Source: Ignavibacteria bacterium (lineage in GTDB: Bacteria; Bacteroidota; Ignavibacteria; Tepidaquicellales; OLB5). Taken from it: DNA of 64,000 nucleotides. Positions 25,803-34,990 of the stretch are shown here, piece after piece. The notes below the pieces were generated by a model, which was given only the letters and a program-made list of their open reading frames with translations, was not told the origin of the DNA and did no database searches. Every line of letters begins with the position of its first letter. Within the stretch, counting starts at the first letter, position 1. The stretch is from positions 38,715-102,714 of the forward strand of contig JADZAP010000025.1 of NCBI GenBank assembly GCA_020852705.1, read 5' to 3'. The position numbers and the translations under genes are program-made.

Positions 25803-26363
25803 TCATTTACCGCTTTGCAGTAAATGGTATGTCTTATTTCTTACAACTTCAAGATCGGCTCTCATCCCAAGCTCTTTATTATCTCTGATATGAGTAATTT
25901 GCCAGCCCATTTTTAAAAATAATATTATTGAACCATTATTATTTTTTGGCCAATAACCTTCCTGATAAGTGAAACCTTCATCCAATCCTGTTTGACACAG
26001 CTTTATTATATGGTATTTTGCAAAATTTTTACCCCGAGAACTTTTTCCTGCAAATGTACAATGATTATGTATATGATCGCTGTATATTGACGAAAAATTT
26101 AAGAAATGGATATTATTATCATTATCCAATATAACAAAACTAAATTTCCATTTATTATTCATCGGGTTTAAAAAAAATGTTTCTTTAACCGGTTGCCATT
26201 GATATACATCACCGTATTCGGTTATAATTCCATTTACAAATGTCATAAAATCATTTATTCTTCTCTCAATCATTTCTGGAGTAACATTAACTATCCTGAA
26301 TCCGGAATTTAAAAGTGATTCATCAATGAATTTGTGAAAATCAATATTATTATATTCAATCAT
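25803..26363 (-). CDS. GNAT-like acyltransferase (paralogue A)
   Basis: A 186-residue protein whose last third looks like a GNAT acetyltransferase (AKYHIIKLCQTGLDEGFTYQEGYWPKNNNGSIILFLKMGW). It is strongly similar to the gene at 38,967: the blocks FFLNPMNNKWKFS, NFSS.Y.D.IHNH and EGYWPKNNNGSIILFLKMGW recur in both. The ATG at 26,363 is chosen because it aligns with the start of the paralogue and lies one base after the upstream stop. A longer frame from 26,390 would overlap the upstream gene by 26 bases. It probably transfers an acyl or aminoacyl group to an amino sugar. Confidence 0.7.
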   Translation of the reverse strand: MIEYNNIDFHKFIDESLLNSGFRIVNVTPEMIERRINDFMTFVNGIITEYGDVYQWQPVKETFFLNPMNNKWKFSFVILDNDNNIHFLNFSSIYSDHIHNHCTFAGKSSRGKNFAKYHIIKLCQTGLDEGFTYQEGYWPKNNNGSIILFLKMGWQITHIRDNKELGMRADLEVVRNKTYHLLQSGK

Positions 26364-26364
26364 T

Positions 26365-27444
26365 TTATTTATGTAGGGAAATTTCTTCAATAATTTTAAA
26401 AATCTCTGTTAATGTTTTGTATGCTTCCTTAGCATGCAGCATTTTTTTACCGCATAAAACCTGTCCTATTAAATCAGAAAGATTTATGTAGCTTTTATGT
26501 TTTTTAAAAGTACTGTTAACTAAACGTTTTGATTGCACTGTTTTCATGCTGCTTGCTCTGTTTAATAACTTATTAAGCAGCATCCACGAAAGCAGAATTA
26601 CCTCATTGTATTCCTTTAAAATCCATGCTTTTTCTATCTTAAAAAAAGTTTGCTTATCAATGTGTTTTATATTATCTATTAATGCTGATAGCTCACCTAT
26701 ATTATGCCTTTTAAAACTAAACAACAGTTCATCATACCCTTTTAATTTATTTTCAGCAGATCTTGAAATTACCTCCCATATTTTATGTTTAGGGTAATTA
26801 ACCCTTTTTTGCCAAAATACAGGATGAGTTAACACTTGAACAACCATATTGTTTCCGGTATTTATTAAATCGTATAATCTGTTATTGCGCCAATATCCGT
26901 TTGAATCTGATATATATTTTATTTTATTCTTTAAATAACCGGAATATGTATTTATCATACCGGCATACTTCCATTTATCAAATTTCAGGCATTTGCTGTC
27001 TGGATTATGAAATGCAAATGCGTTTATTTCTACATTAAATATTTTCTGAAGAAAATCTTTTTCTATATTTAGATATTTAACAAGTTCTTTTTCGGTTCTA
27101 ATATTATAAAATAATGAATCAAAATGAAGGCCTATAGAATGCCGGTTTTTAATTATCTCTTTAACGCTTTCTGCTTGTTCTTCCTCTAAAAGATTGTACC
27201 ACGGGCTGTGCAGTAATATAAAATATGTGGCACTAATTTTTAAAGAATTTTCTATTTTTGCTATTTCAAGTGCAGCGGGAACTGATGCATCTATATCGTG
27301 CCGTAATATTATACATTTTTTACTCTTTTTGAAATTTGTAAACGAACAGAATTCGTATTTTTCTTTTGCAAGTCTTAGTATTTTAAAATAATGAGACTGA
27401 GTAAAATCGGTTAAATAAAAACTTTTCCTAATTTCAAATTTCAA
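26365..27444 (-). CDS. Polysaccharide-deacetylase-like (NodB-type) protein
   Basis: A 359-residue protein. The N-terminal 220 residues carry a NodB-like pattern: LRHDIDASVP gives the paired Asp, GLHFDS provides a metal-site His, and NAFAFHNPD and LTHPVFW lie further on. Such proteins remove N-acetyl groups from sugars using a divalent metal. The C-terminal 130 residues are Lys-rich and helical and match nothing recognisable. A 142-base gap upstream separates it from the WbmS-like gene. Confidence 0.68.
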   Translation of the reverse strand: MKFEIRKSFYLTDFTQSHYFKILRLAKEKYEFCSFTNFKKSKKCIILRHDIDASVPAALEIAKIENSLKISATYFILLHSPWYNLLEEEQAESVKEIIKNRHSIGLHFDSLFYNIRTEKELVKYLNIEKDFLQKIFNVEINAFAFHNPDSKCLKFDKWKYAGMINTYSGYLKNKIKYISDSNGYWRNNRLYDLINTGNNMVVQVLTHPVFWQKRVNYPKHKIWEVISRSAENKLKGYDELLFSFKRHNIGELSALIDNIKHIDKQTFFKIEKAWILKEYNEVILLSWMLLNKLLNRASSMKTVQSKRLVNSTFKKHKSYINLSDLIGQVLCGKKMLHAKEAYKTLTEIFKIIEEISLHK

Positions 27445-27586
27445 TATTATAATTGTTAAGTTAAACTAGTATTATTTGTTAAATTCTGATGTTTTTTTAA
27501 TTTATCAAATAAATCATTTTTTTTAAATAGATTTGTTGAGCACATACCATTAAGCTAAAAATTATCTGTTAAATACTATATAAAAA

Positions 27587-28303
27587 CTAAAATAAAAACT
27601 TCTTTAAACAGTCTTGTGCAATATCTATTTGTCTGATGGTTTCAATTTTATTTTCATTTACATATTTAAGAAGTGAAATCAGCATGTCTCTGGCGCCCTT
27701 AACTTCACTATTTTGAAATTCTTTTAACTTTTTGGGATCATGATAAAATTTTTTTGCTTCATTGTAACGGAATTTATTTTCAGTATTCAAAAAAATATGT
27801 ATTGGATGGAAATCAAAGATGTTAAGACCATCATCATTTAAGTTTATACCGCAATCTTCAAATTCAAAGCCGTATGACCAGTGAACATCATCTTCCCAGT
27901 TATATGGAATTCTTACCAATCCATTCCATAATTTAAACGGCTTTAATCCGGTTTGATAAGGGAGAAAACTGTTTGCTTCGTAAACTAGATGCCTATCTGC
28001 AAACAATTGTAATAGGTTTATACTTTGCATTAATGAATAAGATCTTACACCTTTAGCTTCAGGATATATTTCCAGAATATCATCTAAGATATCCTCAGCT
28101 CTTTTTTTACCTGATAAATTTAAAAGCTGATTAAAATTTGGATGAATTGCAACCTCAAATTTTTTCTTGTCTAAATTAGATAGTACAATTGATGAATGAG
28201 TTGAAAAAAATGTGCACCGTACATTATGCTCTTCAAATAATCCTATCGTATCTAAAATAACTTCTTCAGGTGACCAATTAATATCACATGTAAATGATAT
28301 CAT
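27587..28303 (-). CDS. WbmS-like polysaccharide deacetylase-family protein
   Basis: A 238-residue protein beginning with FTCDINWSPEEVILDTIGLFEEHNVRCTFF, a variant of the NodB-fold start in which the usual HD/DD pair is replaced by CDINW. Other elements are AIHPNFN, KGVRSYS and the C-terminal NIFDFHPIHIFLN. It resembles WbmS-type proteins of O-antigen clusters. The start overlaps the end of the formyltransferase gene by four bases, so the two may act on the same amino sugar. The deacetylase reaction is inferred from fold only. Confidence 0.72.
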   Translation of the reverse strand: MISFTCDINWSPEEVILDTIGLFEEHNVRCTFFSTHSSIVLSNLDKKKFEVAIHPNFNQLLNLSGKKRAEDILDDILEIYPEAKGVRSYSLMQSINLLQLFADRHLVYEANSFLPYQTGLKPFKLWNGLVRIPYNWEDDVHWSYGFEFEDCGINLNDDGLNIFDFHPIHIFLNTENKFRYNEAKKFYHDPKKLKEFQNSEVKGARDMLISLLKYVNENKIETIRQIDIAQDCLKKFLF

Positions 28304-29076
28304 ATTTCTTTTACCTCAGCATCCCATAATGTTATCTTTTTCCCGTTAATTATTGTATATGCACCGGGATATGGCTTTGTTTGCGCTCTGATAAAATCCT
28401 TAATTTTTTTTGCATCCCAATTCCAGTCTATAAGACCGTCTTCCGGCTTCCTTTGCGGAAAATATGTGGCTAAAGTTTCATCCTGTTTAATTCGTGGTGC
28501 CTTGTTTTTTGCTATTAATGGAATATATTGAGTAATTATATTTATCGCAGAAATTTTTACTTTTACCAATAAATCATTGATATTATCATTTGAATTTATT
28601 TCAATTTCATTTTGTGCAATAATATCACCGTTATCAATTCCGCTATCAAGATAAAAAAATGTTAAACCTGTTTTACTTTCACCGTTTATTACCGACCAAA
28701 CCAAAGGGGCACCTCCTCTGTATTTTGGAAGAAGTGAAGAATGCATTCCAACACATCCTTTTGGTGCAATTTTAAGTATGCTTTTAGGTATTTTATAATA
28801 CCATCCTATAACCACAATAAGGTCAGGGTTTAATTCTTTTATATTGTCATAATAATCATTCATTTTTCCTGTAACTTCTGTAACCGGAATATTGAATTCT
28901 CTGCCAAGTTCATGAAAATCTGCGTAATTTACATTTTCAACCGGAGTATCTGAATAAGAGATATTAAAATTTTTTGGGATTGTAAATATTCCGCAAACTT
29001 TAGCTAAGTTTTTTTCAACTATCTGTCTGCAACATTGCATTCCCAAAGTTGATGCACCTAAAAAAACAATATTCAT
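28300..29076 (-). CDS. Formyltransferase of the Fmt / sugar N-formyltransferase type
   Basis: A 258-residue protein with the N10-formyltetrahydrofolate-dependent formyltransferase fold. It contains MHSSLLPKYRGGAPLVW and the Asp of LDSGIDNGDII, matching the catalytic His and Asp. The catalytic Asn usually found two residues before the His is a Gly here (VGMHSS). It is far shorter than Met-tRNA formyltransferase but keeps a C-terminal DWNWDAKKIKDFIRAQTKPYPGA segment. The position between AsnB and WbmS-like genes suggests N-formylation of an amino sugar rather than of tRNA. Confidence 0.8.
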   Translation of the reverse strand: MNIVFLGASTLGMQCCRQIVEKNLAKVCGIFTIPKNFNISYSDTPVENVNYADFHELGREFNIPVTEVTGKMNDYYDNIKELNPDLIVVIGWYYKIPKSILKIAPKGCVGMHSSLLPKYRGGAPLVWSVINGESKTGLTFFYLDSGIDNGDIIAQNEIEINSNDNINDLLVKVKISAINIITQYIPLIAKNKAPRIKQDETLATYFPQRKPEDGLIDWNWDAKKIKDFIRAQTKPYPGAYTIINGKKITLWDAEVKEI

Positions 29077-29085
29077 ATATTTTAT

Positions 29086-30966
29086 TTAATTTGGATCAAA
29101 AATTCTGTTCCACCACTCAAAACATAGTAAAGACCATATCAATAGTCTTCTGTTTGTTTTGCCCGAAAAATGTTCATTCATCAGATTTTGAACCATTTTG
29201 GGCTGAATGTAATCATATATTCTAGCCCTCTTATCAAACAAGAGTTCTTTAATGTAAGTATTGCTTTCTCCTTTAAACCAGCTTGCATCAGGTGCAGAAA
29301 ATCCCTGTTTTAAACCAGTTGCATAAGACTCAGGAACGTATTTCATTAATGCTTTGCGAAGTATATTTTTACCGTCATTATTCTGCTCAAAAAACCTTTC
29401 GGTTTTTGGTCCGGGAATATTTTCATTTATCCTTATAACTTCATTTAAATTCTTTAACTTATGTGTAATTGGTACCTTCATAGCAAATTCAACCAAATCA
29501 TTATCAAGAAACGGAACTCTTGTTTCAAGACTATGTGCCATTGAAAGCTTATCCTCTACAAGCAATATTCCGTGCAGAAAAGTTTTTGCCTCAAAATATA
29601 ATGAATGGTTAACATAATCTTCCGGGGCAATTTCATCGTTAAGTTTATTTTCAAGAACTTTCCTGAAAACATCTTTACACTGGTAAGATAATATCTCCGG
29701 ATATATATCTTCATTATAAAATTTTGGTTTATAACTATCAGGAATCAATCTTTGCCAATATCGGTAATATTTTTCTATATAATGTTCACTATCATCATTA
29801 ACAACTGCTCGGTAATATCTCCATGGATAACCGGCAAAAAGTTCATCACCCCCCGACCCCGAAAGAATTACTTTTACAAATTTACTTGCTAGTCTGGCAA
29901 CATAAAAATTAGGATATGATTGCCCAATCCTCAAGTCTTCAAGGTGCCAAATAAGGTCGTGCATTACACGCTCCATATCACCGGCTTTAAGTACTGTTTC
30001 ATAATGCTCAGTTTTGTAAATGTTTGAAAGAAATTCTGCTTTTATTCGTTCATCAAAACCAAGCTCAAGTCCGCTTGCACTTGAAAGGTCAAACCCGCAT
30101 GTAAAAGTTTTTAGGTTTTTAAAGTTTTTTGCAGCTATTGATGTAATTGAACCTGAATCCATTCCGCCGCTTAAGTATGAACCAATTTCAACATCGCTAA
30201 TAAGCTGTCTGTTTACTGCCTGAGTAAACAGCCTTTCAAGTTCGATAATGTATTCTTCTTCTGTTAATGTATATTCATTTCTAAAACAAAAATCCCAGTA
30301 TTGTTTTATTTTAAGAGATTTATTTTCTTTTACTCCTAATGTAATTGTGCTGGCAGGAGGAAGTAACTTTATATCTTTAAACAAAGTAAGGTCAGAAAAA
30401 ATATTCTGAAATGAAAAATATTCATTTAATGCCTTAATATTTACCTTTACGCTTATATCAGGATGTAATAATAATGCTTTTATTTCTGATGCAAAAATAA
30501 ATTTTCCGTTTTTAAAATAATAGTAAAGAGGTTTAACACCATAACGGTCTCGTGCTATAAATAAACTTGTTCTTTTCTTATCCCAAATTGCAAAGGCAAA
30601 CATTCCGTTGAATTTATATACACAATCATTTCCCCATTCTTCAAATGATTTTAATATTACCTCTGTATCTGTTTTTGAATGAAATTTATAACCAAGTGCT
30701 TCTAATTCAATTTTTAGGTTCATATAATTATAAAGCTCACCATTGTATGTAATTATAAGATTTCCAGAATCATTTTGCATTGGCTGACTGCCTAACGGCG
30801 AGAGATCAATAATTGCCAGTCTCCTGTGCCCTAATCCCGCATATCTGCAAGACCAAACACCCTCACCATCAGGTCCCCTGTGAGATAATGCATCGGTCAT
30901 TTTCTGCAATATATTTACAGAAACCGGTTTTCCATCTAAATTTAATATTCCTGCTATGCCGCACAT
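29086..30966 (-). CDS. asnB: Asparagine synthase-type glutamine amidotransferase (AsnB family, copy 1)
   Basis: A 626-residue protein with an N-terminal class II glutaminase domain, starting MCGIAG with nucleophile Cys2 and RGPDGEG, and a C-terminal synthetase domain with the PP-loop SYLSGGMDSGSI. Related proteins in glycan clusters amidate the carboxyl group of uronic acids. Being next to a DegT aminotransferase (three bases upstream) and a formyltransferase (nine bases downstream), such a role is more likely than bulk asparagine synthesis. It is only moderately similar to the second copy at 36,242. Confidence 0.88.
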   Translation of the reverse strand: MCGIAGILNLDGKPVSVNILQKMTDALSHRGPDGEGVWSCRYAGLGHRRLAIIDLSPLGSQPMQNDSGNLIITYNGELYNYMNLKIELEALGYKFHSKTDTEVILKSFEEWGNDCVYKFNGMFAFAIWDKKRTSLFIARDRYGVKPLYYYFKNGKFIFASEIKALLLHPDISVKVNIKALNEYFSFQNIFSDLTLFKDIKLLPPASTITLGVKENKSLKIKQYWDFCFRNEYTLTEEEYIIELERLFTQAVNRQLISDVEIGSYLSGGMDSGSITSIAAKNFKNLKTFTCGFDLSSASGLELGFDERIKAEFLSNIYKTEHYETVLKAGDMERVMHDLIWHLEDLRIGQSYPNFYVARLASKFVKVILSGSGGDELFAGYPWRYYRAVVNDDSEHYIEKYYRYWQRLIPDSYKPKFYNEDIYPEILSYQCKDVFRKVLENKLNDEIAPEDYVNHSLYFEAKTFLHGILLVEDKLSMAHSLETRVPFLDNDLVEFAMKVPITHKLKNLNEVIRINENIPGPKTERFFEQNNDGKNILRKALMKYVPESYATGLKQGFSAPDASWFKGESNTYIKELLFDKRARIYDYIQPKMVQNLMNEHFSGKTNRRLLIWSLLCFEWWNRIFDPN

Positions 30967-30969
30967 AAT

Positions 30970-32133
30970 TTAGAAATTATAATTCTTTAAAGTTTCTGCA
31001 ATATAATTAAATTCATCTTCTTTTAATCCCGGGAACAATGGGAATGCAATACTGCATGAAGCAGCAATATATGAATTAATGTAGTCTGTATTTTTATATC
31101 CATATTTAGATTTATAATAACTTAGCATATGAACAGAATGCGTTCCGGGTCTGGTTGAAATCCCTTTATTCTGTAAAAATTCCATAAATTTATTTCTTTG
31201 GGCATTAACTGATTCTGTATTATTTTTAATTTTTTCAGGGTTGAAAAGACATACATAAGACTGAAATCCATGTGTATAATTTTTATTTCTGAAAGGTTTT
31301 TGCAGCCAAGAAATTTCGTTAATTAAATTATCATACATATCTGCAATCTTAACACGTTCTTCATGAATTTTATTTGCTCTTTCCATCTGAGATGATCCTA
31401 TTGAAGCCTGAATATCTGTCATCCTGTAATTGTAACCAAGATAAGGGAAATCAGGCAGCAGGTATGGTTTGTTACCCAGATGTCTCTGGTGATCTGATAC
31501 GGATGCTCCGTGATCTCTCATTGAACGAAGTTTAGCTGCCAAATCATCATTGTTTGTTGTTATCATTCCGCCTTCACCCGTTGTAATTGCCTTTCTGGGA
31601 TGAAAACTGAAACATCCTGTAGCTCCAAAGCTCCCGACATGTTTATCAAAATATCTGGAACCAAATCCGCAAGCAGCATCTTCAATGATAAAAATATTGT
31701 TTTCATTTGCAATTTTATTTATCTCATTCATTTCTGCAGATAAACCAAATAAATGAACCGGAATGATTGCTTTGGTTTTTTTTGTAATTAGTTTTTGTAG
31801 GTTTAAAACATCAATGTTAAAAGTATCTAAGTCTATATCACATAAAACAGCTTTTGCACCGTTATATTCAACAGCGTTTGCAGTTGCAACCCATGTAAAT
31901 GATGGTACAATTACCTCATCACCCGGACCTATACCAAGTGCTGATAATGATAAATGCAAAGCTGTTGTGCAGTTGGAAACTGCTACTGAATTTTTAATTC
32001 CTGTATAATTGCACCACTTTTGTTCAAATTCTCTAACAAACGGACCTTGAACAACCCAACCTGTTTTTAACGGGATAATAATTTTTTCAAATTCTGAATC
32101 AGTAAATACTGTTTTTGCTATTGGAATGTTCAT
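30970..32133 (-). CDS. DegT/DnrJ/EryC1/StrS sugar aminotransferase
   Basis: A 387-residue PLP enzyme that transfers an amino group to a nucleotide-linked keto-sugar. Visible are the N-terminal VVQGPFVREFEQKWCNYTG, GPGDEVIVPSFTWVATANAV, IEDAACGFGS and the PLP lysine in FSFHPRKAITTGEGGM. The C-terminal SYVCLFN and RPGTHSVHMLSYY segments are typical too. It follows the epimerase by 11 bases and probably works on its 4-keto product. The resulting amino sugar would be the substrate for the formyl-, acyl- and amidotransferases downstream. Confidence 0.92.
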   Translation of the reverse strand: MNIPIAKTVFTDSEFEKIIIPLKTGWVVQGPFVREFEQKWCNYTGIKNSVAVSNCTTALHLSLSALGIGPGDEVIVPSFTWVATANAVEYNGAKAVLCDIDLDTFNIDVLNLQKLITKKTKAIIPVHLFGLSAEMNEINKIANENNIFIIEDAACGFGSRYFDKHVGSFGATGCFSFHPRKAITTGEGGMITTNNDDLAAKLRSMRDHGASVSDHQRHLGNKPYLLPDFPYLGYNYRMTDIQASIGSSQMERANKIHEERVKIADMYDNLINEISWLQKPFRNKNYTHGFQSYVCLFNPEKIKNNTESVNAQRNKFMEFLQNKGISTRPGTHSVHMLSYYKSKYGYKNTDYINSYIAASCSIAFPLFPGLKEDEFNYIAETLKNYNF

Positions 32134-32144
32134 TAAAATATTTA

Positions 32145-33137
32145 TTATTCAAATAATTTCCACTTATCACCAAATCTTTTTTTATGTTCGTTTCTCCATT
32201 CAATTAGTTTTTTCAAACCTTCTTCTAATTGAACTTTAGCTCTGAAATTAATTTCTTTTTCAGCTTTTTCTGTTGAACCAACACGGTTAGTTACAAATGT
32301 TTGTCCTGCAGGCAGATACTCTATTTTCAGATCAGTATTATAGATATTTAATAAAATTTCTGTTAACTCTTTAATTGAGGTTTTTGTACCCATTCCAATA
32401 TTATAAAATCTGTCAGTTGAATCTGCTTTTAATGCACAAATATTTGCTTTAGCAGTATCATCAACAAATATAAAATCATAAGATTGCGAGCCATCGCCGT
32501 AAACAATTGGTGCTTTTCCCTTATCAAGATTATCTAGTATCTTCATAATTACTGCAATGTATGTACCTTTATAATCCTGTCTGGGTCCATAGACATTCAT
32601 ATATCGTAAACCAACATAATTTAATCCATACCTCTCATAAAAAGCTCTTGCCATAGCTTCTCCTGCAATTTTTGTTGCACCATAAAATGTTCTGTTATTA
32701 AATGGATGTTCTTCTGTCATTGGAATTTCTACCGCATCTCCATAAACACTTGCTGATGATGAATATACTAATCTTTCAATATTGTTATCTCTGCATGCTT
32801 CCAGAACATTAAATGTACCTCTTATATTTACATCAAAAGCAGCTTTTGGGTAATCATGGCATTGCAGCAGCCATAATGCTGCAAGGTGTATTACCATATC
32901 ACTTTCCTTCATTGCGGCATTCAATATATCTGTTTGAAGGATATCTCCGCCAACTTCAAAAACTTTAGCTCTGGGATCTTTTAAAGCACTTTCAATATTA
33001 TCAGCAGTTCCTCTTACAAAATTATCATAAATTAAAACTTGTTTTACATCTTCTTTTAAAAGATTATCTACTACATGAGAGCCTATAAAACCTGCTCCCC
33101 CAATTACAAGTATTTTTTTTCCTTTAATTTCAGGCAT
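32145..33137 (-). CDS. NAD-dependent nucleotide-sugar epimerase/dehydratase
   Basis: A 330-residue extended SDR with GGAGFIGSHVV at 13-23, SSSASVYGDAVEIP for the catalytic Ser, YGATK for the Tyr-Lys pair and GLRYMNVYGPRQDY, the nucleotide-sugar signature. It is close to UDP-glucose 4-epimerases and UDP-glucuronate decarboxylase-like enzymes; the exact sugar cannot be stated. It shares a one-base overlap with the glycosyltransferase gene upstream and is followed by the DegT aminotransferase. Confidence 0.88.
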   Translation of the reverse strand: MPEIKGKKILVIGGAGFIGSHVVDNLLKEDVKQVLIYDNFVRGTADNIESALKDPRAKVFEVGGDILQTDILNAAMKESDMVIHLAALWLLQCHDYPKAAFDVNIRGTFNVLEACRDNNIERLVYSSSASVYGDAVEIPMTEEHPFNNRTFYGATKIAGEAMARAFYERYGLNYVGLRYMNVYGPRQDYKGTYIAVIMKILDNLDKGKAPIVYGDGSQSYDFIFVDDTAKANICALKADSTDRFYNIGMGTKTSIKELTEILLNIYNTDLKIEYLPAGQTFVTNRVGSTEKAEKEINFRAKVQLEEGLKKLIEWRNEHKKRFGDKWKLFE

Positions 33138-34333
33138 TATATTTTATATTTATTTAAAACTTTTTTGAAAATTTCATCAGCTCTATTAGCTGTTACATTG
33201 TATGAGTAATATTTTTCAACGCTTTCTCTCATATTTTTGTATTCCCCGTGATTGTACAGAACCTTAAATATTGCATTTTGATATTCAGGTAACGATTCCG
33301 GCATTTCACATATTTCTTCAGCATTGTTACCAAGATAATTTTTCATTGAGTTGCTCACAACCGGTGTGTTGCAGGCAAGACTTTCTAAAGGTGCAATTCC
33401 TGTACCTCCAAAATTATCTTCTCTTAAAGCAATTAAAACATAAACATCAGCAGCGCAATAATATTTATATAATTCATTATTTAATACTCTTCCAATAATA
33501 TTAGCTCCATAACTTTCTGCTAAATCATAATATTCTTCACCCCACGAACCTTTTGGTTCATTTCCTACCAATAAAAGTTCTATTTCAGGATGTTTTTGCT
33601 TTAAATCTTTCCAAATATTAAGCAGTTCTTCTACTTGTTTATATTTATATAGTTTTCCGACATAAAGAATATATTTCGCCGAATCTTTCAGACCAAGCTG
33701 CTCTTTGGCTTGGCTTTTGTTAATAACTTTAAATTTATCTACATCTAATCCGCTCGAAAAAAGTATCCATTCTGCATCCGGAGCAGGTTTTTTTATGTAT
33801 GGTACCTGTTTGTAATCACAAAGCAAAAAATAATCAATATTTTTCATTACAAGTTTTTCTGCGGCAATACCAAGTAATGCTTTAATTTTCCTTAACCCTG
33901 ATGTATTTTTATATACAAAATATGGTGACCAATCTCCATGGTGAGTAGTTATAATCATAGCTTTTTTTAGAAAAAAAGCAATTTGATATGTTTGAAAATT
34001 ATGTGTATGTACAATAAATAAAATCGGTTTAAATAATTTAACTTCATTCTTTAATGTCTTTATAAATTTCCATGAAAATAAACCAAGTTTTTTAATATGA
34101 AATGCTTTAAATATTTTATAGGTAATATTGTCAACTGATTTTTCGTAATATTTTTTTTTTATATTCCCGTCCAGCCGCCATACTTCAAATGTATAATTAT
34201 CAAGATGTGAAGCAAACAATTTTCCAAATGTTCCGCCGAATCCATAAGTAAAAAATCTGTTTTCTAAATCCGGTTCTGTTGGAAACTGGCTGAGCTCATA
34301 GTTATAACATAAAATAATTATTTTTTGCTTCAT
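33137..34333 (-). CDS. Glycosyltransferase family 4 protein
   Basis: A 398-residue GT-B glycosyltransferase. The C-terminal donor domain shows YILYVGKLYKYKQVEELL, LLLVGNEPKG, YYCAADVYVLIALREDNFGGTGIAPLESLACNTPVV and a Glu at the usual EX7E position. The N-terminal acceptor domain includes YGFGGTFGKLFASHL and HTHNFQTY. The start overlaps the PIG-L gene by four bases and the end overlaps the epimerase by one, showing tight coupling. Confidence 0.9.
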   Translation of the reverse strand: MKQKIIILCYNYELSQFPTEPDLENRFFTYGFGGTFGKLFASHLDNYTFEVWRLDGNIKKKYYEKSVDNITYKIFKAFHIKKLGLFSWKFIKTLKNEVKLFKPILFIVHTHNFQTYQIAFFLKKAMIITTHHGDWSPYFVYKNTSGLRKIKALLGIAAEKLVMKNIDYFLLCDYKQVPYIKKPAPDAEWILFSSGLDVDKFKVINKSQAKEQLGLKDSAKYILYVGKLYKYKQVEELLNIWKDLKQKHPEIELLLVGNEPKGSWGEEYYDLAESYGANIIGRVLNNELYKYYCAADVYVLIALREDNFGGTGIAPLESLACNTPVVSNSMKNYLGNNAEEICEMPESLPEYQNAIFKVLYNHGEYKNMRESVEKYYSYNVTANRADEIFKKVLNKYKI

Positions 34334-34983
34334 AACTTCAGGTGATATACCTCAAATGCTTCTGCATACTCTTCTCCAAATTGTGCACCTCTTGCCCGCA
34401 TTAAACCTTTCATTACTTCTTTAGCAAAATAATATCCCCCGCTTTTTGTGGTTGACCATTGAGATTTATAGCTTTGAGCTGCTTTTATTTTAATATTAAC
34501 AAGTTCTAATGGCAGCTTTACATGCATATTTGGAATAAAGTCAAAACCGCTTCTTATAACCTCATAACCAAATATGGTTTTTTCTCTGAATAATCTTATT
34601 ACTTCTTCTGCAAGTACAATATGGTCCTGATGAATATCGTGTAACGGAGGGGTAAAAACTACATCAACATCTGTTTTTGTTGCAATTTCGTATATAATAT
34701 TTCTTATTTTTGATTTATAATCATGAAAGATCCTTGTGGGAATATCATATATCTTAAACGGAATTTTATCAAGGCCTAAAATTTTCAGCGATTTATCCTT
34801 TTCTTTTATATTACGCATTTTTCCGTCTTCATAACGGTCAGACATCACAAATATTTTTAAATTTATTGAATCAAGATATTTTAAAATTGTCCCGGCACAT
34901 CCTACCTCAAAATCATCCGGGTGCGCTCCAAATACAATTACGTTTTTCTTTTTTTTCTGTTTAGAAAATATATTCTCTATCAT
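34330..34983 (-). CDS. PIG-L family deacetylase
   Basis: A 217-residue zinc deacetylase of the LmbE/PIG-L family. The metal-site motif is FGAHPDDFEVGCAGT (residues about 18-31) and the third ligand lies in DIHQDHIVLAEE. Members remove acetyl from GlcNAc-type substrates, here probably a nucleotide- or lipid-linked amino sugar. It lies between a transglutaminase-like membrane protein (seven-base gap) and a glycosyltransferase (four-base overlap). Confidence 0.92.
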   Translation of the reverse strand: MIENIFSKQKKKKNVIVFGAHPDDFEVGCAGTILKYLDSINLKIFVMSDRYEDGKMRNIKEKDKSLKILGLDKIPFKIYDIPTRIFHDYKSKIRNIIYEIATKTDVDVVFTPPLHDIHQDHIVLAEEVIRLFREKTIFGYEVIRSGFDFIPNMHVKLPLELVNIKIKAAQSYKSQWSTTKSGGYYFAKEVMKGLMRARGAQFGEEYAEAFEVYHLKL

Positions 34984-34990
34984 TTTGTAT

